This document shows, one piece after another, positions 21,544 to 33,785 of a DNA stretch of 64,000 nucleotides. The stretch is from Gigaspora rosea (Eukaryota; Glomeromycota; Glomeromycetes; Diversisporales; Gigasporaceae), in assembly GCA_003550325.1 (NCBI GenBank), contig QKWP01000426.1, positions 242,932-306,931 of the forward strand, given 5' to 3'. A program made the translations under genes and the position numbers. Every line of letters starts with the position of its first letter. Position 1 is the stretch's first letter. The notes below the pieces were generated by a model. The model did no database searches, had not been told where the DNA came from, and was given only the letters and a program-made list of their open reading frames with translations.

Positions 21544-24239
21544 TAACCCAATACTTTGTATTTCTAGATTTAAAATTGACATAACATGCTTAACAAAATT
21601 TTTTCATGAATGTTGTGGTGGCAACAAAATAATCAAAATCTAAAGTGAGAAAAAAACAAATATAGGAAAGTTGATTACAAGTATATATACAACAATAATC
21701 AGGACTACTATTTGTATAAAACATAGTATAGGCTTGTTAGTTAGTTCTTCTGTAAGGAGTATATTATATAGTTCTGTTGCATGGCAAAGGAGTAAGAAGG
21801 GTTAAAATATTGGACCCTTTAGTTCTATGTGTACTTTGCTTGCAAAAAAATCACAATTTATTGATTCAGGTATATTATATATCATTGTTATACTTGGTAT
21901 GATACCCATTTAGTCATTTAGTGTAATTATGGTCAGCAACTATAAAAGTATTTTTACTAACTACATCTTTCTTTCCTCTTTCAACTGTAGCTACAGAAAA
22001 TCAGGACCCTGGACATTTCTGATATATGTCATATTTTTTTTAGCAAATTGATTCAAATTTGATCTAAGGTCCAAATTTAAATTTTAGCAAATTGAAGTTA
22101 ATTTTAAAAAAGGTCATAATTGAATATTTTGTTGAATTACTAAGATTTTACATATGTTATATTTTATTTTTAGCAATTTACCCACATTTTGCAGGAATTA
22201 TTATAACAAGTTAAGTTGTGCTATGATGATTGATCCAGATATAACAAGTTATTAATGGCTATATAGAGCAAAATTATAATCAATTATAATTGAAAATAAG
22301 TAAAAGAAGTTGTAGCATGTAATTAAGCTTTAGTATCAATAGCAACTTGCATATGTATCATGATCATTGATCATGATTGTATGTCAATAAATAAATAATT
22401 ATATAATACAATTGTGTGAGGTTCATTATCAAATTTTATATATAAATATTAATTGATATATAATACTTAATCATTTTATATTGATTATAAAATATCATTT
22501 ATATCGATTAATTAAATAAAAATTGATATATATCATTTTTATATTAAATTGTTATTATTTATAAATTGATTATAATCATAATTATTTAAAACAATATATA
22601 ACGATTAACAGATCTTTAACAATTACATATCTGTTACAAAAATTTCAACCCAAATTACCAAGTAAAAAAAAAAAAAAAAGATCAAAATTTTTAAGCCCAT
22701 TTGATCCATAAGCTACTATGAATCATAAAAATATATTTTACAAAAAGTGTGAAAAAACTTAAAAAAAACTATTTTGCTTAATTTTTACCCCTTTCTTTCT
22801 TTTACCTTTCTTCCTTTTACCCCTTTCTCCCTTTTATCCCTTTCTCCCTTTTACTCTTTACTTCCTTTTTCTTTTAATATTTCGAATACTTTTAAAATAT
22901 TTTAAAATTGGGTGGATTAGTAGATCTGTAATCTGAATCATATCAGGGACACGTTTGACTAATATTTTTGAAATGTTTCGATAATTTTTGATGATTGTAC
23001 TACAAGATTAGATTAGATCATTATTTATTTTTTTGGTTATAATTATAGATCATCTATCAATTTTACATTGTTTTTTCATTTTTTGGTTTGGTTTCATTTT
23101 TTTAAGTTTAGTTTTTTTTTATTTTTATTTTTTTTTATTTTTTAATTTTTTTATTTTATTTCTACACTTTACCACTAGCACTTTGCAAGAAATCCAATGA
23201 CTTTTAGGCACTTTGCGCAGCCTTTCGATACTTTGCAAGAATATACAACTAATTTCTTTAGCAATTTTAAAATTCAAGAATACAAGTTTTTGCAAGTTTT
23301 TGCAAGTTTTTGCAAGTTTTTGCAAGGTTTCACAAGTTTTTGCAAGGTTTCACTTTATTTATTTTTTCGTTTCATGTTTTTTTTTGTTTTTTTGGTTTAT
23401 TTTTATAAATTTATTTTATTCTGATACTTTGCAAAACCTTTGACGATTTCTGAGTTGAAAGATCACATTTAGAAAAATAAAGATTTGGGGCTTTGTTTAT
23501 TTTTTATTTAGTTTGCTTACATTTTTGTTTTTTTTGTTTTTTTTTTTTACTTTTTATTTTATTTTATTTATTCCTTACTTCTTTCAAAACTTTATAAGCA
23601 AATATAAGCAAATATAATAGTTTATTTTTTTTCAGGTTGTTTTTTTTCATTATTTTTTTAGTTTTGTTTTTTGTTTTTTGTTTGTTTTTTTTTTACTTAT
23701 TTTTTTAATTTATTTTATTTTATTTATTTTTTACTTCTTTTGAAACTTTTCTGGCACTTTGTAAGAAATAGCAAATATGAGAAATATAAGCAAATATAAG
23801 TGAATATTAATGAATATTAGCGAAAATAAGGAATATAATAGATTATTTTTTTTGTTTTCATTGTTATATTTTTTTTGGTTTCGTTTTTTTTGATTTATTT
23901 TTTTTGTCATTTTTTATAATAATATATAATAAAATATGTAGTATTTAAAATATAATATATAATAATAATAAATAAAATAAATAAAATTTTATATTAAATT
24001 GCGAAAAACTAGCAAATATTGTATAATAATTTAAAATATTATATAATAATAATAAATAAAAAAATAAAATTTATATTAAATTGTGAAAACTTGCGAAAAC
24101 TTGTGAAACCTGTAAAATGTTTAAAAATTTGCTAAAAGTATAATTATGTGAATATAATAATTATTAATTAATATCATATTAGATATATATCAATTAATAT
24201 CTATATCATTTGCAAATTTTATATATAGATATATATCGA
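21544..24239. other. AT/T-rich stretch without genes
   Basis: 22790-22870 is a CCCTTTCTCCCTTTTA pyrimidine repeat, and 23040-23930 is largely T runs. No coding, RNA or mobile-element signature is seen apart from the minisatellite listed separately. Confidence 0.5.
23284..23350. repeat. 12-bp minisatellite
   Basis: GCAAGTTTTT units repeat five to six times, with GGTTTCAC variants at the right end. Short frames across it are artefacts. Confidence 0.75.
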
Positions 24240-24452
24240 TTACTAACTGAGTAAGATATATATCGATTACTAACCAAGTAAGATATATATTGATACTAAA
24301 TACCCTGCTAATTTCTATCGATAGTGATAGTAATCGATATATATCTAATAAACAGATATATATCAATTACTATCACTATCGATAGAAATCAGCAAGGGTA
24401 TTTAAAATCGATATATATCTATCCGGTTAGTAATCGATATATATCTATATAT
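24240..24452. repeat. Palindromic AT element with GATATATATCGATTACTA motifs
   Basis: The left half (24240-24345) and right half (24350-24450) are inverted copies. CTATCGATAGTGATAGTAAT and its complement flank the centre, and each end carries ATCGATTACTAAC-type repeats. It directly abuts the next foldback. Confidence 0.65.
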
Positions 24453-24879
24453 CATATCCGCGGATTTTTGGAATTTACTATTAAAAATTCCAAAAATCTT
24501 TAATAGCGAATAACTTTTGTTCCGCCGGTCCGTTTTTGATGAAACAACTACCAAAATGTTCACATTGATGAGACGATTCTAATGAATCCAAAATCGCTAA
24601 AATCCAATCACTGGATCCAGAGATCGTTAACGATTTGTGTTACTTCGGGTATTTTAGGATTGGTTTTTTCAATCCTAAAATACCCGAAGTGACACAAATC
24701 GTTAACGATATCTGGATCCAGTGATTAGATTTTAGCGATTTTGGGTTCATTAGAATCGTCTCATCAATGTGAACATTTTGGTAGTTGTTTCATCAAAAAC
24801 GGACCGGCGGAACAAAAGTTATTCGCTATTAAAGATTTTTGGAATTTTTAATAGTAAATTCCAAAAATCCGCGGATATG
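24453..24879. repeat. Perfect-looking foldback (CATATCCGCGG ends)
   Basis: 427 bp, symmetrical about 24666. The ends CATATCCGCGGATTTTTGG and CCAAAAATCCGCGGATATG are exact complements, and the arms remain nearly exact to the centre (GTATTTTAGGATTGG). The arm interior shares ACTACCAAAATGTTCAC and TTTTAGCGATTTTGGG with the 19535 and 39055 foldbacks. The near-identity of the arms suggests a recent origin or gene conversion between arms. Confidence 0.85.
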
Positions 24880-25780
24880 AAATTTGCCAATGTTATCATT
24901 AAGCAAATTAGTTAGTAATTCATATAATAATTGTAGTAATTATTATATAGTTAGTATCTTCTCTGAAATTTTCAAGAAATAAAATTAAATATACTAGCAT
25001 AATGTATTTTAATATGCTGAATAAGTTTTTTAGAGCACAAAGTTATAATCAATTTGTAAAATTTTGAAAATCATAATATTTTTAAAAATTTTTTATTTGA
25101 ATTCTATGGATTTGTAAAATTAAAATAAAAAAAAATTTGTCAAATTTAGTCAAGAACTCATGGAGACATCTTTGATAAAAGTTCCTGTAAACAATTTTAA
25201 TACAGTTTTTTTGTAATATGTTTTTTTGCTTTTTCAAAATAACCCACTGTTTGATAAAGATTTACAAATAATTTTACTATGCTAACTAAAAAAAAATTAT
25301 AACAAGACTTGTAGCGCATAATATTGACTAATAGAATCTCAAATCTCATGAAAAAATATTGAAAACTTGTGAGATATTTTTTGTTTTTGAAAAATTTGGT
25401 CGCATACGTTTTTGCAAGTTTTCCCCTAAATTTCAAATGCTTCCAGAAGCACTTTCTTAAAATAAAACCTTCAAAATGTGACTTAGTAGATTGAAAGAAT
25501 ATGTATTTGAGGATCTTTAATTAAAATTTCATCAAAAACTAATTAATATTGACGAAGTTATAATAATTTTTCAATTTGCTTCCAGATTCAGGATTTTCTA
25601 AAATTTTCAATTTTAATAAAAACAGAAAAACCAGAAACAAGTTACTGCACACTAATATAATCAATAGAGAATAGGCTAAATTTTGCTTTCTAAAATTTCA
25701 AGTTATTTGGTTAAATATTTATTCTATAATAGCTTTTTTTCATTTGGCACAGCTTCTCTATAATATACTTTATAGAAATA
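24880..25780. other. AT-rich spacer
   Basis: No gene. The 79-codon minus frame at 25197-25436 has no recognisable features. 25080-25160 is a diverged unit of the palindromic array that follows. Confidence 0.4.
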
Positions 25781-27047
25781 GAAGAATTTTTCATTAAAGA
25801 TATCTCTACAAGTTCTAGACCAATTTTGATGAAAATATTTTTATTTGAATTTTATAGATTCATAGAATTCAAATAAAAAATTTTCATCGAATTTGATCAA
25901 GCGCTATAAAAAAAATTTTCAGAAAAACATAGAAGCCGAACACAGAAACATACGTAAAAATATATAAAAAATACATAAAATGTACACTTTCTATGTTTTT
26001 AGACAAGAAAATATACTGTAGTTTGAAACACAGAAAAGGACATTCTATGTTTTAAAAAACACAAAAAATACGGTGTGTTTTCCTGTTCAAAAACACGGAA
26101 AGTGTACATTTTATGTATTTTTTACATATTTTTATATATGTTTCCGTGTTCAGCTTCCATGATTTTCTGAAAAGCTTTTTTCATAGAGAAGTGGTTGCAA
26201 AGTTATTTTTGATCAAAGTTTTAGAGAATTTCAAAATGTATATCATATAATAGATATGTTTAAATTTGTTGACAAAACTTTGATCAAGAATATCTCTGCA
26301 ACCACCTGATCAAATTTGATGAAAATTTTTTACTTATCTTCGGATTCATAAAATTTAAATAAAAATATTTTTATCAAATTTGATCAAGTGGCTGCAGAGA
26401 TATTCTTGATCAAATTTTTGTCAAAAATTTAAACATATCTGTTTTGTGATACGCATTTTGAAATTCTCTAAAACTTTGATCAAAGATATTTCTGCACCAC
26501 CTGAACAAATTCAATAAAAATTTTTTTATTTGAATTGTATGGATTTATAGAATTCAAATAACAAATTTTAATCAAATTTGATCAGGTGGTTGCAGAGATA
26601 TCTTTGATCAAAGTTTTAGAGAATTTCAAAACACATATTATATGACAGATATGTTTAAATTTGTCGACAAAACTTTGATCAAGGATATCTATGCAACCAC
26701 CTGATCAAATTTGATGAAAATTTTTTTACTTTTTCTACAAATCCATAAAATTTAAATTAAAAATTTTCATCAAATTTGATCAAATGGTTGCTGAGATATC
26801 CTTAATCAAAGTTTTGTCAAAAATTTAAATGTATCTATCATGTGATATATGTTTTAAAATTTATTAAAACTTTGATCAAAAATATCTTTGCAACTACCTG
26901 ATCAAATTTGATGAAAATTTTTTTATTTGAATTCTATGGATCTATACAATTCAAATAAAAAAATTTTTATTGAATTTGATTAGGTTGTGCAGAGATATCT
27001 TTGATCAAAGTTTTAGAGAATTTCAAAATGCATATTATATACAGATA
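25781..27047. repeat. Palindromic repeat array, left part
   Basis: Alternating inverted units built from ACCTGATCAAATTTGATGAA, a hairpin TTTGAATTCTATGGAT with its complement, and GATATCTTTGATCAAAGTTTT. Several consecutive units with slightly different sequences run to 27047. The same array resumes at 30257-30333 and 33786-34450. The three blocks look like one array split by later insertions. Confidence 0.75.
25900..26187. repeat. Foldback with AAGCCGAACACAGAAACATA ends
   Basis: The arms CATAGAAGCCGAACACAGAA and TTCCGTGTTCAGCTTCCATG pair, followed inward by ACATAAAATGTACACTTTC and its complement. It is inserted within the palindromic array. Confidence 0.75.
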
Positions 27048-27373
27048 TGTTATACTCAAACCAACTCTAAAATGGTTTAGTGAAACTAGGGTTTAAAATA
27101 ATTAAAAGCCTCATGTGCTTAGTAAATAGAACATGATTGCATATAGAGGTTTTATGTGATTTGTTTTTATAAAAGAGGTGAAACAGCTATATGTATATGA
27201 AGATACCAATAGTCGTATCAGTTTATAATAAACTATAAATAACTGTAGAAAACGTGAAGACTATCACAGTATCACATGATCAATATCGTTAATCACTAAT
27301 GACTATAATTAATTGAAATAGGATTACACAAGTGTATGAAGAACAAGTATTGGTTTATTTAAGGCAAAAAGAA

Positions 27374-28817
27374 AATGGCGACCCTTATATGATCAGCCAA
27401 TCATTTTTGAGATTAGTGATCATATATAAACAATGATAATCTAATAATCATTGTTTATATATATTTTTTTTTTTGCCGTAAGTTTTGTTTTTTTTTTCGC
27501 CGTAAGTTTGTTTTTTTCTTCTTTAACCTTTCTTTTTTTCGGTATAATTGCGTCGTTGGTGCCATCTTTTGGAATCGCCTTGGAGTAAACTCTTCGTTGC
27601 CGTGGAGTCATCGGCTTTATAAACTATAAACATCATTCGGATGTCATCATTTTGGAATCACCTTGGAGTAAACGTTGTTCAGGTGGTTTTTTTTTTGTCT
27701 TTTTTTTGTTTGTTTTTTTTTTGTTAGCTTTTTTTTAAAAATTTTTTTTTGGCATATTTGTGTCGTTTATGTCCTCATCTCGAAATTGCATAGAGTGAAC
27801 TCTTCGTTGCATAAACGTCGTTCAGATAGGGGAGTTTTTTTTTGTCATTTTCTTTTTTAAAATTTTTTTCTTCTTTTTGGTATATTTGCGTTATTGGTAT
27901 TGTTTCGAATTCGCCGTGGAGTGAACAGTTTGTTGCGTAAACGTTGTTCAGGTGAGGTTTTTTTTGTCTTTTTTTTGTTTGTCTTTTTTAATTCCTTTTT
28001 GGTATATTTGCATCATTGGTGTCGTTGTTTGAGAATTGTTGTAGCGTGAATTCTTGGTATGTTTTTTTTCTCTTTGTCTTGTTTTTTTTGTTTGTCTTTT
28101 TTCTTCTTTTCATCGCTGGCGCCATCGATGGAGTTATAGTTGGAGTCGTCATTGGAGTTTGGGCTGTTGGAGTTGCTCACCTTTCGTCGTTGACGTTGAT
28201 TCTATGGGTTTGCTTTGTTGGTGCCGATTTGAATACGATGCCGCAGTTTTCTTTAGTCCTATTAAAGTTATCGTGGGTTGGAGGTGTCTTCACCATTTTG
28301 TAGGTTTTTTCTTCATCATTTTTGCTTTGTTCTTTAGTGCCATTCTTGCCCTCTTCTTGTCCTGTTTTCTTCGATTCTCGTTTCGTTTTCTTGTTCTTGT
28401 CCTGTTTATCCGGTCTGTTTTTCTAAAAAAAATTAATAAATTAAAAAAATTACTGTAATTGAAAAAATTTAAAAAAATAAATGATTAATAAAAAAAACAC
28501 AGTTAAATAAATTAAAAAACTCCCGATTAATAAGTTAAATAAATTAAAAAAAAAAAAAAAACCGAAGTAATCATTTGTTTTATTAACCTTAAGAATTTTT
28601 TTTATTAACTTAATCGATTTTTTTAATTAACTTCGGTTTTTTTTTTTTTTTTTAAAGTTAAATAAATTAACTAAAAAAATAATTTAAAGCCAATAAAATT
28701 TTTGAAGAGTATATCGACCAATTGAATTTGATCACGTGCATCACATGCACATGTGATGCACGTGATCAAATTTGATTGGTCGATCACGGGGTTGCTATGG
28801 CGATGGGTCAGCATAAA
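27374..28817 (-). mobile_element. A/T-rich element, copy 3 (complete)
   Basis: T-rich on the plus strand. The left end ATGGCGACCCTTATATGATC matches the complement of the end of copy 1, and the right end GATGGGTCAGCAT matches the start of copy 2. A hairpin lies just inside the right end (28709-28782). The interior has GGAGT/GTCGTC codon repeats like the 15-bp minisatellite. It has no transposase; open frames at 27675-27860, 28016-28303 and 28054-28458 are T-rich artefacts or repeat-encoded. Confidence 0.65.
28709..28782. repeat. Subterminal hairpin
   Basis: GATCACGTGCATCACATGCA and its reverse complement form a nearly perfect hairpin, flanked by GACCAATTGAATTT and AAATTTGATTGGTC. It is equivalent in place to 1332-1437. 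Confidence 0.75.
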
Positions 28818-29189
28818 ATAACACCCGTTTATTTAATATATGAAGACATAATTCTTTATTAGATTAAATGAGTTATTTATTAGACAACTATTCAGTAATA
28901 GCTATTAACTAGTCTAGTAGACAACTAATTTGGCTCAAGGTGAGACTCATTGTATTTATACATTTTTACTATATAGTTCGTGATCAATGAGATCTGCTAG
29001 ATATTGATGATATACTAGATCCATGTGATCTATAAAATTATTAATATCAATGTGATCCATGTGATCAAGAGGATCATCATGATCACTGTAATCTATGTAA
29101 TCTATGTGATTTCTTGGCTTTGGAGTTCACATGTTCTAATATCTCGTAACATACCTGTTCATTAATATTATATAACGAACTCTAGGTCT

Positions 29190-30256
29190 AACAATACGTT
29201 TAAATAGGGTGTGGCTACTTAGGGAAGTTAGTAAGTTGTCACTTCCAAGTAGCAGGTCTAGGGTTCAAATCCCACTGGCGACGCTTTGGAAAAATAGACC
29301 TGTATTACGGTAACCATTTCCTGTTGATCAGTTGGGTATATTACTTGTAGTCCTTGGTTACAATCTCGAATGGGAGCTTTTGGGCGAAGTTGTGTCCGGT
29401 GATACAGACAAATTCAAGGAACCGGGGAAATGGAAACCCATTTGGAAAGTCCCGAGTAAAGAGGTAGCAACAATCTTCAATGGTGCTACCAGAACCGGAA
29501 TATTGGAAACCGGAGCTGGAGAACTGGACGATATGACCTTCGGAGAAAAGGGTTCACCAACCTGGCCGCCGGAGTCATACTGGAGGAAAAGGACCTATGT
29601 TCTGGAATTAGATATCAGGGGAAGAAAAACCATAGTTGCACCTAATGCTAGGTAGATCAACCCTTCCGAGCCAACTGGTTTGGAAGTTTGGGGCACCCGG
29701 TGATGGACCGGTAGGAAGGTAATGGTGGGTACTGGGGTCGGTGTGAACCTTACAAGGGCAGAAGTAGGTAATGGTAGCGGTTAGGTACCCCCTGACTGCA
29801 AGTTGCTTGCCTCGGTGAGTGCGTAAGTTACCGAAGTGTAGGTAATACCTGTGTGGAACAGGGACTGCTCTACCAAGTTTACCCGCAAGGATAAATTAGT
29901 CCTAAGGGGATGTAGGTAGCATCCGGGACTGTCTTCAACTGACTAATGTATCGGAGGGCTGTACCGGTGATCACAAGTAGGATTGACATGCGAAGCATTG
30001 AACCAGAGGGTTTAAATAGGCAATCCCCTAGTTGGGTTGTAGGTATGGCAACTAGTGTAGAACCTTTGGGTGGACTACTTAAATTAGACAACCAAAAGTT
30101 GTACGTGTGGCTAGTTGTACTCTCATTCAATGTAACTCAATTGTGGGTGCGCCCAAAGAGGCTCTCTTGATCCACAGGCTTGATTAAATAAACTCTCACC
30201 CAAAGCGGAAACTTTAACACAAAAAAAAAAAAACAAAAAAAAACAATACGTTTAAA
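29190..30256 (+). mobile_element. Full-length retroposon with tRNA-like head, copy 2
   Basis: The element 29205-30241 is flanked by a 15-bp duplication AACAATACGTTTAAA (29190-29204 and 30242-30256) and ends in a poly-A tail (30221-30241). It is in the opposite orientation to, and near-identical with, 16131-17153. It contains a 107-codon open frame (29332-29655), W/P/G/E-rich. The other copy has a stop in this frame (GGG-AAA-TAG), so coding is doubtful. Its much higher GC than the surroundings, long duplication and poly-A tail indicate LINE-driven retroposition. At about 1.03 kb it is unusually long for a SINE. Confidence 0.85.
29207..29282 (+). promoter_or_regulatory. tRNA-like Pol III promoter of the retroposon
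   Basis: B-box GGTTCAAATCC at 29262-29272 matches the Pol III consensus exactly. An A-box-like TGGCTACTTAGGG lies about 45 bp upstream (29212-29224). The spacing suggests a class II tRNA (Leu or Ser type) ancestor. It does not fold as an intact tRNA, so it is not called as a tRNA gene. Confidence 0.7.
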
Positions 30257-30800
30257 ATTTAACAAAACTTTGATCAAGGATATCTTTGCAACCACTTGAT
30301 CAAATTTGTTAAAATTTTTTTATTAATTGATGATTCGCTACTCAACAAAAGAATGATCTTAGTGTAACATGATGCAAATTACTATATAAATTCTATATGT
30401 ACAGAATGCAGTGTTCATTCAAGGAAACCTTTTTATTTTACTAAATTAATGAGCAAAGGCGATTAATTGAAAGTTGTAGAGCTCATTGAGAAGATTTTAA
30501 CAGTGGTTAAATCATCCAAATCGGTCTAGTGGATGCCGAGATATCTTCAAAAAATGATTTGCCGTCTATATAAAATTACTTAGTGCTTCGAACATATCTG
30601 TTCAATTCGGATTAAATTTGGATATCCAGATTCATTAATTTTAAATGGATAAATCTGTAATGTATATCAGATAAGGATAAGGATTATCCGAATTGTAATC
30701 CTAGATGTTTTTATAATAACTGCTAAAAACTTAGTAAAAAAGAAATTTTGAAAGTTTAAGATATCGTCCTTCTGCCACAGGAGGATGTTCTCCTTATGTA

Positions 30801-31027
30801 AACCTGGGCAGTGTATAAAATCTGGAAAAAAATTTTTGTGCACATGTGCACATTGAAAAATTTTTGTGCACACTTTATAAAATTTGTATAAAAATTGTGC
30901 ACAACCTTATGTTGATTAAGAAAAATCTTTGTGCACATGTGCACATCCAATTTAAAAAATTGTGCACACAAAAAAAATTGTGCATATGTGCACATTGTGC
31001 ACATGGATTTTATTCACTGAACCTGAG
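30801..31027. mobile_element. hAT-like MITE full of TGTGCACATGTGCACA palindromes
   Basis: The element 30809-31019 (211 bp) has ends CAGTGTATAAAATC and GATTTTATTCACTG. AACCTGGG (30801-30808) and AACCTGAG (31020-31027) form an 8-bp duplication with one mismatch. Between them TGTGCACATGTGCACA-type palindromes recur about every 40 bp. The overlapping open frames on both strands are by-products of this symmetry. Confidence 0.8.
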
Positions 31028-31075
31028 TCACATCAGTGTTGCATATAATCGTAAGATTAATACTATAAAAAACAT

Positions 31076-31272
31076 CACATAGGCAGGACCCTGAAATATA
31101 CATAGATAGGACAGGTTAATTATAGGATTACTAAAAAGGAAGGATCTGCGGAAAAAACTTTAAAAATAAGCAAAAAAATTACTATAAATAGAAAAGATCT
31201 GTACAAACCCCTTAAAAATAAGCAAACTCATACCTGACCTATCTATGTATATTTCAGGGTCCTACATAGGCA
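31076..31272. mobile_element. MITE GGACCC family, copy 2
   Basis: The element 31086-31262 (177 bp) begins GGACCCTGAAATATACATAG and ends CTATGTATATTTCAGGGTCC. CACATAGGCA (31076-31085) and TACATAGGCA (31263-31272) form a 10-bp duplication with one mismatch. It is the youngest-looking of the three copies. Confidence 0.85.
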
Positions 31273-32612
31273 AAAAAAGGGAAAAGCGTATAGTATTCAT
31301 ATATATATATAATTTTTTTTAAAAGAAGCATATAGTATACATATATGTATAAAAACTTTTTGAGTCAGCTGTACTAGTTTGTATACTATGATATGCAATA
31401 TATAATTAATTTAATCAGGCCAGAGTTAATTTACACAATCGATAAAAAAAAATTATTATTATTTAACTATTATGCAATTGATATAATTATATAATAATTA
31501 AATAAAGCATTTTAATAACAATCAAATATGTTATTTTTTATTCAATCAATATACAAAAAAAAAAGATCAATGATCATTCATCCAGCCTTTAAACAGGCTT
31601 TTATCCCAAACATTTTATACATAGCATCTAAACAAGTTATGTATTATATAATAATTTTTTACTTTATTTATAATTTAACATTAAGCATACCTAATATTAT
31701 TCAAGACTATATTTATGCTCTTTAATAGCATTAGAGATTCATAATTCCCTTAATTTTCTTTACATTCCGCAATAACTAACATGCGTTCCTCATATTCTAA
31801 TTTTTCTATCATTGTCATACCAAACTCATTGGGTTCATTATCACTTGAATTAATTTTTTAAAATTCTTTAGATGTATCGTCAGTTAAATCAATTATTATA
31901 GATATTTACTGTTTTTTATTTATCTGAAATGATGGTGATTTATTTTGTTATTTTGGTTGAAGAGCTAGCTTTTGTTGTCATTTTGCTATTTGTACAAATA
32001 AATACAATTTAATATTATAAATATAAATATTAAAAAAAAAATTAAATTAAATAAAACAATACTTACTACTACGTTTGATTGCCAATTTTTTTTTTTTGCA
32101 ATGCCATCTTTATTGTGACTACTTATATTTATGTTATAATTGGCCTTTATATCAATCCTTTATTATTATGCATATCTAATTTTCGTTCTCTAAAAAAAAA
32201 TTAATTAAATAATAAATAAAATATAAAAAAATATAATGTTCAAAAATAAAAAAATAAAAAAATATATATATGATATATATAATGTATTTATATACTATAA
32301 ACCAAGGTGCATCTTTTAGAAAATTGAGCATTCTTTATAATTAAATAAATATTTTAATCGATTATTTAATTTTATCGATTGAAATCTGATCATAACATAG
32401 TTTTGATTTACTTAATTAAGTTATACATATGTACTTATAGTAAAAATTTCAAGATAAACTTGGAACACAACAAATCTCAATAACAGATAAAATCTTAATT
32501 GCAACTACAGAACTATACACACCTGAAATAAGCAGGTTACTAACACATTTAGCTTATCTCAAATGCGTTAAATAACTTTATTTTATATGATGTAATTTCT
32601 GCATGTACTCTA
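31273..32612. other. AT-rich interior, weak coding remnant on minus strand
   Basis: On the minus strand at about 31856-31755 the reading N-S-S-D-N-E-P-N-E-F-G-M-T-M-I-E-K-L and E-R-M-L-V-I-A-E-C-K-E-N looks like real protein, followed by a stop. Coding-like crumbs with stops continue upstream to about 31990. I do not recognise the family; it could be a remnant of an element-encoded protein. The rest is AT-rich. Confidence 0.35.
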
Positions 32613-33368
32613 TACAGTCTAACCTCTCTAAAGTCACACTCTATATAGTCACGCCTATATATAAGCACACAATATTGCGCGATGGACTTAAAACATAGTA
32701 AAAAACCTTATTATAGTTACAAATCACCTATAATCACTATCACAAAAAAATTTTGATCTTTCATCAATTTTATTAATAAAAAACCCTCGTTATAATCACA
32801 AATTTTGACTAAATATAGATTATAACATCTGATTGGCCAATATTTATATTCATATTTTTTTAAAATATTCTATTAAAAATTCTTAAAGGTTTGACAACAA
32901 ATAACTTTTGATGTAGTGGTCCGATTTGGGTGAAACAACTACCAATATGTTCATCTCGATGAGACGATTCTAATGAGCCTAAGATTACTAAAATCTAATT
33001 ATAGGCTCCTGTGATCGTTAAAGATTTGTGTCACTTCATATATTTAAGAATTGATTAAATTTAACATCTAAATAATAAATTCTTAATGATATTAGCAATT
33101 TGTAGCTAAATTTGGACGATTTTAGACTCTTTAGAATTGTCTTATTGAGTCAAACACTTGTCATTTATCCAAATTGGGCCACTAAACCAAAGTTTTTTAC
33201 TATTAAACATTTTAAATTTTTTAATAGTATTTCAAATATTCGCAAATATATTACTTATTGGCCTTTGGTCATGTGATCATGGCAAGGTATTTTATTTATA
33301 GTCACACCTCTATACAATCACCAAAATAGGGTGTGACCAACTTGTGATTATAGAGAGGTCTGACTATA
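32613..33368. mobile_element. mariner-like non-autonomous element (TA target)
   Basis: The element 32615-33366 has ends CAGTCTAACCTCTCTAAAGT and ATAGAGAGGTCTGACTA, flanked by TA. Inside (32870-33250) is a degenerate foldback sharing ACTACCAATATGTTCAT and GTCCGATTTGGGTGA with the 19535/24453/39055 family, probably nested. It is non-coding. Confidence 0.65.
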
Positions 33369-33785
33369 CTTTTTTACGGATTGAATCTGAATTTATTCAA
33401 TTCAGATTATATTCGAATTTAACTAGATGTGTAAAATAGAATTCGAATTTAATCTAAATGGCCAAAAAAATGTAGGATCGAAGCTCTAAAATTACTATAT
33501 AAACAGATATAAACAATAGTTTGTTTATATAAAAATTTTATATAGTCATCTAATTGTTTTTTGAAGATATTTTAGCATCTACTAGGCTGATTTGGATTAT
33601 CTAACCACTATTGGGATCATCTTATTGAGCTCTACAACTTTTATTAATCGACTTTGCTTGTTAACTTAGTAAAAAAAAGGTTTCTTTTGACGAATACTGC
33701 ATTCTGTACATATAGGATTTATATAGTGATTTGCATCACATTACATTAAGATCATTCTTCTGTTGAGTGGAAAATCATCAATTAA

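Larger units (their letters stand above)
27048..29193 (-). mobile_element. Putative solo LTR (TGTTA...TAACA), split by an A/T-rich element
   Basis: Bounded by TGTTATACTC (27048) and GGTCTAACA (29193). The palindromic array stops at 27047 and continues at 30257, so this block was inserted. ATATG (27045-27049) and ATACG (29194-29198) are a near-perfect 5-bp duplication overlapping the left end. Without the nested element 27374-28817 it is about 700 bp. It holds a run of ATGTGATC/GATCCATG repeats near 29015-29100. No internal retrotransposon genes: a solo LTR, possibly copia-type. Confidence 0.5.
30334..33785. mobile_element. 3.4-kb block with ~330-bp inverted ends
   Basis: The left end (TTGATGATTCGCTACTCAAC, 30335 on) and right end (complement, GTTGAGTGGAAAATCATCAA, to about 33783) pair for roughly 330 bp. 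Shared landmarks include TACAGAATGCAG, GAGCTCATTGAGAAGAT and GGTCTAGTGGATGCCGAG. It interrupts the palindromic array. The interior holds several smaller elements and a decayed minus-strand coding patch, but no recognisable transposase. It could be a composite transposon or an inverted duplication. Confidence 0.6.

Noticed and set aside
21388..21643. Overlapping frames on both strands
   Set aside because: Created by CACTGGAC/GTCCAGTG arrays of the hAT-like element.
23284..23350. A CRISPR-like array
   Set aside because: Units are contiguous 12-mers with no unique spacers, in eukaryotic low-complexity DNA.
27675..28458. Three F/V/L-rich plus frames
   Set aside because: T-rich repeat DNA of the A/T-rich element; no conserved domain, and frames overlap.
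29207..29282. A tRNA gene
   Set aside because: Has A- and B-box-like sequence but no complete cloverleaf or discriminating anticodon arm, and is the head of a retroposon.
30667..31082. C/H/T-rich frames on both strands suggesting a zinc-binding protein
   Set aside because: They arise from TGTGCACATGTGCACA palindromes in a hAT-like MITE.
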